Source of the DNA: Arbacia lixula
Taxonomy: Eukaryota; Echinodermata; Echinoidea; Arbacioida; Arbaciidae
Assembly (NCBI GenBank): GCA_963669155.1
Contig: CAVLGW020000014.1
Coordinates: forward strand, 62,001-126,000
DNA length: 64,000 nt
Direction of reading: 5' to 3'
In this document: positions 38,205 to 46,992 of the stretch, piece by piece
Position numbering within the stretch: the stretch's first letter is position 1
How the letters are laid out: every line of letters begins with the position of its first letter
Position numbers and translations under genes: made by a program
The notes under the pieces: generated by a model
What the model was told of the DNA's origin: nothing
What the model saw: only the letters and a program-made list of their open reading frames with translations
Database searches by the model: none

Positions 38205-39856
38205 CGAGACATACTTGTGGACAAGTATAAGCTGGACTATAGACCTTCATTCGTAACACCATCTATCCATAAGCAATGTGAGACATCGCTCAAGAAAGCT
38301 CATAGGGCACCTATTATACTAAAATTTCAGAGAATTTCCTAAATGGTAACATGTTTATGCTAACGTGATTAATAGTCATGTAAGAGAATGGGGTGAGAGA
38401 AAAAAGAATTGGAAAGAAAATCTCAAAGAGAATGACAAAGTGAGGCATAGAACAGAAGAAGATGGCAAAATAAACATTGCAAAAGGAATGCAAAAGTTGA
38501 CCCTACCCACGCCAGGAATCGAACCGGGGGCCTCGAGATCTTAAAACGGCGCCTTACCTATTGAGCCACAAATCTTCCCATTCACTTAACACGTAATGCC
38601 CAGCAGGGGCTAGAATGATTAAGAAATCGATATTCAAGCTGAAATTTCACCATGATCCCGACATCTGATTAAAAAATGGAGACAACGTTCCGGAAAGCTC
38701 GTAGACTCAGCTACAACATACTGAAATTTCAGAGTGAAAGCTTGACATATTAGTGAGATACATCTCCTAGAAGCTCGTCATGTCATTTCATAAATACCAC
38801 TTCCATTGACATAACACGGAAGTGCGATTTTGACATTCATGCGTATAATGAAATTTACACCGTGAAGACGTCATCAAAATGAAAAATGAAGGCAACTCCT
38901 ACCATGGAGCGAGGTCTCAGCTACAACATACTGAAATTTGGGAGAAAATTGACCATGAATTACTGAGATACACAAAAGCGGGTAAAAAAGTTCATGACGT
39001 CATACATGAAAAATCATTTTTTCGATTCATATGGCAATATGATGACATCAACATAAATTTAAAAGGTAAATCGAACATTAAATCACATCTACATTTCCCA
39101 CTCTTTTAGAATATTGAAAAAAAATTGGGGGTCACCGGCCATTCTGAAGAGCTATGGCCGATTGAAGGTAGTCATGTTTTTTGCAATATTTGCACACAAA
39201 AACGTATTGACGCACGCGCAGACTTTGAACTTTGACGCACCCGCACGACCTTGTTATTGCATGGAAATGGCTCAAAATGACAGGATGTGTTGTATGTAGT
39301 GTCAGTAACATGAATCCAGTAAAAAAACAGAATTTTGACGTTTTGTTCGCGTTACGCACGAAAAAACGCGCGAACGCGCGCGCACGCGCGGAAATTTTTG
39401 AAATGCTAGAAATGGCCTGAAACATATGCAAAACAATTTTGAGTTGATTTAGAGCATTTTAAAATTTTGCGCGCGCGTTTTTGCACTAACGTACGCGTAC
39501 GCGCGCGTTTTTTTTCAATGAAATTAATTAGCTACTCATTAATTATATGCATGTCAAATTTCATTACACAGAGATGACCAGTTCTAGAGCTACATGAGGT
39601 AATAGTTTTTCATTAAACTGCTCGTAGATGACGTCACGATGACGTCATGACCTTGAAAATGTTGCTGTAACATGTTCACATATATGTCCATACATGATGA
39701 ACATTTCATGAAATATGGCTTATGCATTGTTGAGATATCCATGTCACAAAAATTTGGAATAAAAATAAATAAATAAATAATAAAGAAAGAAAATTCTAAC
39801 GAAATTAAGAGGTGATCTGTCGTTGGCGACAGACCACCTAATAATAAATAAATAAA
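38205..39856 (+). repeat. Satellite unit U19, class A, short leader, 1652 bp
   Basis: Third case of a short-leader unit joined straight to a cassette. One cassette at its own end, followed by an AATAAATAAATAA spacer. Confidence 0.9.
39778..39839 (+). repeat. One hairpin cassette (end of U19)
   Basis: TCG-TTGG-CGA type, separated from the next unit by an AATAAATAAATAA spacer. Confidence 0.88.
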
Positions 39857-41480
39857 CGAGACATACTTGTGGACAAGTATAAGGTGGTCTGCATTGGCAA
39901 ATTCATCCACTGACATGGGCTAGAAAATGCACGGTGATATGGACCTTCAATCGTGACACCATCTATTCATAAGCAATCAGAGACTAAGCTCAAGAAAGCT
40001 CAGAGCGCACCTACAATGTCTACTAACGTACATTTCAGAGACATGCCTAAATGGTTACATGTGTATTGTGCTAACATGTAATTAATAGCCACGTAAGATA
40101 AAGGGGCGAGAGAAAACGAATGGGAAAGAAAATCTCAAAGAGAATGACAAAGTGAGGGATAGAACAGAAGAAGATGGCAAAAAAAAACATTGTAAAAGGA
40201 ATGCAAAAATTTACCCTACCCACTCCAGGGATCGAACCGGGGGCCTCGAGATCTTAAAACGCGGCGCCTTACCAATTGAGCCACACATCTTCCCATTCAC
40301 TTAACACGTAATGCCCAGCAGGGGCTAGAATGATTAAGAAATTGATATTCAAGATGAAATTTCGCCATGATCGCGACATCTGATTAAAAAATAAAGATGA
40401 CGTCCCCGAAAGCTAGTAGACTCAGCTACAACATACTAAAATTTCAGAGTAACAGAATTGAACATAAGCGAGATACAGCTCCTAGAAGATCGTCATGTCA
40501 TTTAATAAATACCCCTTCCATTGACATAACACGTACATACGATCGATTTTGACATTAATGTCTATAATCAAATTTATACCATGAAGATGGAATCATATTG
40601 AAATATTAGGGCTAATTTCTCATAGAGCAATGTCTCAGCTATTACATACTGAAATTTGGAACAAAATTGACCAAAGATTACTGAGATACGCAAGAACGGG
40701 TAAAAAAGTTTATGACGTCATACATGAAAATTGATTTTTTCGATTCATATGGCAATATGATGACGTTACGATGTATTTAACGACCAAATGATACATGAAA
40801 TAGCATCTACAGTTCCCACTCTTTCAAAATATGAAAAAAAAATTGGGGGTCACCAGCCATTCTGAGGAGCTATGGCCGATTGAAGGTGGTCATGTTTTTG
40901 CACACAAAAACGTATTGACGCACGCGCGGACTTTGAACTTTGACGCACCCGCACGACCTTATTATTGCATAGAAATGGCTCAAAATTTCAGAATGTGTTG
41001 TTTGCAGTGTCAGAAACATGAATCCAGTGAAAAAACGGTTTTCCGACGTTGCGTTTGCTAAACGCACGGAAAAACGCGCGCGCGCGCGCGTACGCGCGGA
41101 AATTTGAAAAATGCTAGAAATGGCCTCAAACATATGCAAAACAATTTCTAGTTGATTTGGAGCATTTTTTTATTTTACGCGCGCGTTAATGCACTAACGT
41201 ACGCGTACGCGCGCGTTTTTTTTCATTGAAATTAATTGTCTTGTCATTAATTATATACACGCCAAATTTCATTACACAGAGATGAACGGTTTTAGAGCTA
41301 CATGAAATAATAGATTTTCATTAAATTGCTCGTGCATGACGTCACGATTACGTAATGACCTTGAAAATGTTCCTGTGACATGTTCACATATATACCTATA
41401 CATGATGAACATTTGATGAAACATGGTCCATGCATTGTTGAGATATCCATGTCACAAAATTTTGGAATAAAAATAAATAA
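39857..41480 (+). repeat. Satellite unit U20, variant class A2, 1624 bp
   Basis: Near copy of U4, including the TTACGTAA variant. It differs by a roughly 10-bp loss at about 40897 (CATGTTTTTGCACAC) and scattered substitutions. Confidence 0.9.
41337..41364 (+). promoter_or_regulatory. A2 variant of the palindrome block (U20)
   Basis: Same arrangement as in U4: TGACGTCA at 41337-41344, TTACGTAA at 41348-41355, then TGACCTTGA. Its presence in two units 24 kb apart shows that the variant has been amplified with the A2 class. Confidence 0.6.
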
Positions 41481-43224
41481 CGAGACATACTTGTGGACAA
41501 GTATCAGGTGGTCTGCATTGGCAAATTCATGCACAGACATGGGCTGGAAAATGCACGGTGAACTATAGACCTTCATTCGTGACACCAACTATCCATAAGC
41601 AATGTGAGACAGCGCTCAAGAAAGCTCATAGGGCACCTATTATACTAAAATTTCAGAGAATTTCCTAAATGGTAACATGTTTATGCTAACGTGATTAATA
41701 GTCATGTAAGAGAATGGGGTGAGAGAAAAAAGAATTGGAAAGAAAATCTCAAAGAGAATGACAAAGTGAGGCATAGAACAGAAGAAGATGGCAAAATAAA
41801 CATTGCAAAAGGAATGCAAAAGTTGACCCTACCCACGCCAGGAATCGAACCGGGGGCCTCGAGATCTTAAAACGGCGCCTTACCTATTGAGCCACAAATC
41901 TTCCCATTCACTTAACACGTAATGCCCAGCAGGGGCTAGAATGATTAAGAAATCGATATTCAAGCTGAAATTTCACCATGATCCCGACATCTGATTAAAA
42001 AATGAAGACAACGTTCCGGAAAGCTCGTAGACTCAGCTACAACATACTGAAATTTCAGAGTGAAAGCTTGACATATTAGTGAGATACATCTCCTAGAAGC
42101 TCGTCATGTCATTTCATAAATACCACTTCCATTGACATAACACGGAAGTGCGATTTTGACATTCATGCGTATAATGAAATTTACACCGTGAAGACGTCAT
42201 CAAAATGAAAAATGAAGGCAACTCCTACTATGGAGCGAGGTCTCAGCTACAACATACTGAAATTTGGGAGAAAATTGACCATGAATTACTGAGATACACA
42301 AAAGCGGGTAAAAAAGTTCATGACGTCATACATGAAAAATCATTTTTTCGATTCATATGGCAATATGATGACATCAACATAAATTTAAAAGGTAAATCGA
42401 ACATTAAATCACATCTACATTTCCCACTCTTTTAGAATATTGAAAAAAAATTGGGGGTCACCGGCCATTCTGAAGAGCTATGGCCGATTGAAGGTAGTCA
42501 TGTTTTTTGCAATATTTGCACACAAAAACGTATTGACGCACGCGCAGACTTTGAACTTTGACGCACCCGCACGACCTTGTTATTGCATGGAAATGGCTCA
42601 AAATGACAGGATGTGTTGTATGTAGTGTCAGTAACATGAATCCAGTAAAAAAACAGAATTTTGACGTTTTGTTCGCGTTACGCACGAAAAAACGCGCGAA
42701 CGCGCGCGCACGCGCGGAAATTTTTGAAATGCTAGAAATGGCCTGAAACATATGCAAAACAATTTTGAGTTGATTTGGAGCATTTTAAAATTTTGCGCGC
42801 GCGTTTTTGCACTAACGTACGCGTACGCGCGCGTTTTTTTTCAATGAAATTAATTAGCTACTCATTAATTATATGCATGTCAAATTTCATTACACAGAGA
42901 TGACCAGTTCTAGAGCTACATGAGGTAATAGTTTTTCATTAAACTGCTCGTAGATGACGTCACGATGACGTCATGACCTTGAAAATGTTGCTGTAACATG
43001 TTCACATATATGTCCATACATGATGAACATTTCATGAAATATGGCTTATGCATTGTTGAGATATCCATGTCACAAAAATTTGGAATAAAAATAAATAAAT
43101 AAAGAAAGAAAATTCTAACGAAATTAAGAGGTGATCTGTCGTTGGCGACAGACCACCTAATAAAGAAAGAAAATTCTAACGAAATTAAGAGGTGATCTGT
43201 CGTTGGCGACAGACCACCTAATAA
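41481..43224 (+). repeat. Satellite unit U21, class A, 1744 bp
   Basis: Last complete unit. Two identical-type cassettes (TCG stem, TTGG loop) end it. Confidence 0.9.
43099..43219 (+). repeat. Two hairpin cassettes (end of U21)
   Basis: Two cassettes of the same TCG-TTGG-CGA type in direct tandem, consistent with local duplication of a single cassette. Confidence 0.9.
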
Positions 43225-43900
43225 CGAGACATACTTGTGGACAAGTATAAGGTGGTCTGCATTGACAAATTCATGCACTGACATGGGCTGGTAAATGCAC
43301 GGTGACACTATGGACCTTTCATCGTGACACCATCTATTCATACGCAATCAGAGACATCGCTCAAGAAAGCTCATAGGGCACCTATTATACTAATATTTCA
43401 GAGACTTGCCTGAATGGATACATGTATATGCTGACATGTAATTAATAGTCATGTAAGAGAAAGGGGCGAGAGAAAAAGAATGGGAAAGAAAAACTCAAAG
43501 AGAATGACAAAGTGAGGAATAGAACAGAAGAAGATGGCAAAACAAACATTGCAAAAGGAATGCAGAAATTGACCATACCCACGCCAGGAATCGAACCGGG
43601 TGCCTCTAGGGGGGAGGGAAAGAACATTTCAAGGAGAAAGTGAGAGATAGAATAGAAGAAGGTGGCAAAATAAACATTGCAAAAGGAGTAAAATGACACC
43701 ATCGACCCTCCATGGTGACCCCATCTATTCATAAACATAAGGCAATACTCAAAACCTCATATCAAATATAGTATTTTTTATATCAGAGAGTAACTGTCTG
43801 AGACTCTTAATGCATGGTCATGAGTACGTGCTATTAAAATGTTAATAGCCAATTAAGATAAAAGTGCGAGAGAAAAATATTGGTAAATTAAGAAATATGA
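43225..43900 (+). repeat. Satellite unit U22, truncated and decayed array end
   Basis: It begins with a clean junction hairpin and leader and keeps the tRNA-like B box ('ggaatcgaacc', about 43587). It then breaks off at 'tctagggggg' and partly repeats the purine-rich segment before similarity fades near 43900. Confidence 0.8.
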
Positions 43901-44436
43901 AATGGAAGAACTTTAGCTGTGTTTTGATTTAATTATTGGATATACTCATAAGTGACAGTATTTGACGGACTGATACAAAACAAGAATAATATTTGATAAA
44001 GATCTGCTTGTCAAAGTGCATTATGTATGACGTGTATCTTTCAGCATCGTTTGAATTCTATTTTTTTTCCACAAATACGTGAAAATTTGTTTTTACCTCC
44101 TATCCAGGGTTGGCTTTTGATTTTTGTCATCGACTTAATTGTTATCCATGTTATCCAGAGATCAATCAGTTTAATCATAGCCCAAAGGCTAGGGTTTAAT
44201 ACATTTAACTCGCATTTAATTGCTATTTACATCGTATTGAATAAATAGTAAAAGTGATCAGCACGGGCGGAAATCGAGCTTTTTAGGGTCGAATTCTCGG
44301 ATGGTTGAGTTGTTGTTGTCGCTCCGTGCTGTGATATTATGCGATTGATCATGCATGCTATATACGTGAGCACAAAAACGTATGAACCATCCATTGCCGT
44401 CTGTTTGTCGATGAGCATTCATCAACGTTGCCAGAA
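43901..44436 (+). other. Non-coding, no feature recognised
   Basis: AT-rich sequence following the satellite edge. The frame at 44027-44248 has no domain and I do not call it. Confidence 0.5.
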
Positions 44437-44439
44437 CTG

Positions 44440-44566
44440 GCATAATTATGCTTTCTGGCATAATTTGGACTTTTTCAGCATAATTCATTATGCCGGCATA
44501 ATTTTGGCATAATTCAGCTTTTTTAAGCAAATAATCTGGAATAAAACGAGCTTTTTTAGCATAATT
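44440..44566 (+). repeat. GCATAATT motif cluster 1
   Basis: Six copies of GCATAATT on the plus strand (44440, 44458, 44478, 44496, 44507, 44559) include the 16-bp perfect palindrome ATTATGCCGGCATAAT at 44487-44502. The spacing is irregular, so it is not a simple tandem repeat. Confidence 0.85.
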
Positions 44567-44937
44567 TTGATAGAAAAATATATAATTTTTTCACATTTTG
44601 TTTTACATTTTTCACATTTCTTCTAATTAATAAACGGCGCCAGCACCGACAGAAGTGCGGGAAATCGTTCAACATGCACACAGCGGTTATATCAGGGAGT
44701 TGGGATTGTATGTATGTTTCGTCCGTGCAACTCACAGCTTAGTACATAGTACCTAGCTAGGGTTGGTGTATGTACTGTGCGGCCACCGCGTGCGGCGCGC
44801 TGGTGGCTGTACTGCATAGATTTATGGTCCAAAGGTCCAAACTTTGAGGCTGATTGATCTACAAGCGGTAAATAATGAACACAAATCATGAACAATGTTC
44901 TTAAATGCTCTTCACTAAATGTATAACATTATGTTAT

Positions 44938-45522
44938 GCAATGCCTAAGGGAGAAGTTGCATATAACAACCAAAGAAAACTCAGGATATATTCTCATATG
45001 GGCCTTGTTTTTAAATGTGTGACATATTTTATGCAATTCCTTTTCGGAAGAAAAGGAATATTATGACCAAAGAAAACTCGGGATGTGTTCTCAGATGGGC
45101 CTTGTTTTGTAATAAAACACATTCTTTACTTGACTTTTATACCCAAATCATTATGTTTGTTATCTTAAATGTTGTTAAATTGGTTAAGAAATATCATATG
45201 CAGTGCCTTAGGAAGAAGTTGTACAGGTATATATAAATAAGAAAAGACAACTCAGGATTGTGTTCTCAGTTGGGCCTTGTTTTAGATATTTTGTGCTTGT
45301 TTATGATAACAAAATCACTATGCTACTGATCATTGGTGTACCTGTAATTTATAGAATACATCATTGATTTATACATTCTTCAACGCTCTTGACTGAAAAG
45401 ACACATATGCGATAAGTTCTTTATTTAATTTCCTTACATCCCACAGTATGCAATGCTTTAAAGGAAGAAGCTGTATAATAACCCGAAACAACTCTGGTTG
45501 CGTTCAGATGGGCCTTGTTTTG
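44938..45522 (+). repeat. Four dispersed copies of a 75-90 bp degenerate repeat
   Basis: Copies at about 44938-45013, 45028-45110, 45198-45285 and 45448-45522 share 'gcaatgcctt', 'ggaagaagttg', 'aaactcaggat' and 'tcagatgggccttgttt' in order. Spacers between them are unequal and contain AATAAAAC-type sequence. Confidence 0.7.
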
Positions 45523-45917
45523 TATTAGCTGTTTGTAATAAAACAAATGCCTTGATTTGGGTGTGAATCCTTGCCTTTTATGCCAAGATCATTATGTTAC
45601 CGACTGATCTATGCATGTGCTAAATAATAAACATAAATTGTGAGCCAGGATGTTTTGTGAAAAACCAAAAAAAAGACAACAAAAAAAACTTGCCTTTTAT
45701 TAGTGGTGTGGGTAAGGTGAAAAATTGTGCACTTCTGTCTACAAGCACCAAATTTGGCATAAATGCACAAAATCATATTTGAAACAATATTAGATATAGA
45801 ACCATCTCAATTTATTTTCAGGGTTGCGTGGGGGAAGCCCCTAAAGTGCCACAGGGGCCTTAATATGCTATTTTTACTTCTTTTCGAAAACGCATGACCG
45901 GACTTGAAAATAAATTA

Positions 45918-46555
45918 TAAGTAATCAACCTCAGGTAATAAGGACCTTGCCTCATTAAAGTGTGGGTTCACAAGTGGCAAGGGGTCGGGGGATAGCTCCC
46001 CAAACGCCCCCCCTATCATGGGCAATTTTCTCTTATTTTTTAAAGACTTGTTCTCAATAATAGATAACTGGATGGGAATCATCCTTAGGTAACAGGGAAC
46101 TTGAGATGTTAAACTTGGGGTACACAAGTGGCAAGGGGCCGGGGGGGGGGGGGGGTAGCCCCCAAAACGCCGCCAGGGGGACATTTCATCAACATTTTTC
46201 GTCTGAAAAGTTGTCTTTCTCCGACAGTTACCATAGTAACAGTCAGAGGCTAGTGCCTCTTAGCCAATCAAAGCCAAAGATTTCACTGAAATTGTCAGCA
46301 CTGCCTATTCAGTCAGTGCTGACAACTTTCATGAAATGCCCTCCAGAAGGAAAATTTCTCTTATTTTCTAAAAAAAAAAAAAGTTTTACTCAAGAATAAA
46401 TAACTGTACTTTAGCCACTTGATAGGAATCATCCTTAGGTAATAAGGACCTTAGCTTGTTAAAATAGGGGTACACAAATGGCAAGGGGCCGGGAGGGGAT
46501 ACCCCCCCCCCCCCTCTCCCCCCCCAAAAAAAAAAAAAAAAATACCTCCAGGGGG
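45918..46555 (+). repeat. Degenerate repeat with G and C homopolymer tracts
   Basis: Three copies (about 45918-46012, 46070-46180, 46405-46555) share 'aatcatccttaggtaa', 'aaggacctt', and 'acacaagtggcaaggggcc'. The G-rich part has expanded to a run of 15 G at 46141-46155 and collapses into C runs and a poly-A at 46502-46543. The G runs could form quadruplexes, and assembly errors are likely here. Confidence 0.75.
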
Positions 46556-46642
46556 CACCTTTTTTCTGAAGAATAAACTGATTGGCTTTAAACCAATACT
46601 GATAAGAATCATAATGTGAACTAAAGTTGTTAAAATGGTTTA

Positions 46643-46763
46643 GTGCGTGCGTGTGTGTGTATTGTGTGTGTGTATTGTGTGTGTGTATTGTGTGTGTGCG
46701 TGTGTGCGTGTGTGTGTGTATATATGTTTGGTGTGCGTGCATGTGTGTGTATGTGTGTGTGCG

Positions 46764-46808
<45 letters not shown>

Positions 46809-46814
46809 ATGTGT

Positions 46815-46859
<45 letters not shown>

Positions 46860-46910
46860 TGTGCGTGAATGCGTGCGTGCGTGCATAGACGTGCGTGCGC
46901 ACGCGCGCGT
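46643..46910 (+). repeat. GT microsatellite, about 270 bp
   Basis: Long interrupted (GT)n with GTAT and GCGT variants, ending next to the palindrome CGTTACGTAACG. Cysteine/valine and histidine/threonine frames over it are artefacts. Confidence 0.95.
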
Positions 46911-46942
46911 TACGTAACGTGAGGGTCCACAACAAGGGTTCG

Positions 46943-46992
46943 GCATAATTTTTGGTCATTTAGCATAATTTCGCTGCTCCCCTGGCATAATT
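46943..46992 (+). repeat. GCATAATT motif cluster 2
   Basis: Three further copies (46943, 46963, 46985). Together with cluster 1 they bracket a 2.4-kb block of repeats and microsatellite, suggesting that the block was inserted into one GCATAATT-rich sequence. Confidence 0.75.

Larger units (their letters stand above)
9190..43900 (+). repeat. Composite satellite array, units 1.18-1.85 kb
   Basis: The motif CGAGACATACTTGTGG recurs 22 times in the same orientation (10846, 12691, 14137, 15477, 17177, 18746, 20511, 21695, 23310, 24622, 25949, 27323, 28527, 29931, 31561, 33191, 34948, 36513, 38205, 39857, 41481, 43225). Each spans a unit with the same order of landmarks: junction hairpin, leader, optional purine-rich segment with a tRNA-like promoter on the minus strand, repeated 'cagctacaacatactgaaattt' modules, a TGACGTCA site, CpG/Z-DNA blocks, a TGACGTCA pair with TGACCTTGA, a TTGGAATAAAAATAAATA end, and 0-4 hairpin cassettes. 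Three classes differ by internal deletion: long A, medium B and short C. Both array ends are degraded. No coding function is supported. Confidence 0.93.

Noticed and set aside
11520-42435. Recurrent 118-codon frame (MKNEGNSYYGARSQ...) in most class A units
   Set aside because: Copies are nearly identical because units were amplified recently, the frame is absent in B, C and A2 units, several A copies have a stop in it, and no domain is visible. It overlaps the internal repeats and the CRE site.
11773-42757. Recurrent 99-codon minus-strand frame (MHMFQAISSISKIS...) in most units
   Set aside because: It runs through the CpG blocks with Ala/Arg low complexity, opens on the opposite strand to two other equally recurrent frames, and varies with the repeat rather than with codon positions.
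10846-43219. CRISPR-like array (regular repeats with palindromes)
   Set aside because: Repeats are eukaryotic satellite and cassettes with A-rich arms, spacers are not unique, and there are no cas genes.
12451-43219. Cassette hairpin followed by CTAAT as a true Helitron 3' end
   Set aside because: CTAA-T after a hairpin fits the Helitron1 rule superficially, but the CT belongs to the stem, no TC start is found at the other unit end, and the window's Rep proteins are of the Helentron type with different ends.
12231-43347. Minus-strand frames across the hairpin cassettes (repeated RWSAMPWQITSC-like peptides)
   Set aside because: These are translations of the inverted-repeat cassettes. Cassette number and spacer length change freely and break the frame between units.
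46627-46946. Long frames rich in Cys/Val or His/Thr
   Set aside because: Direct translations of the GT/CA microsatellite in every frame.
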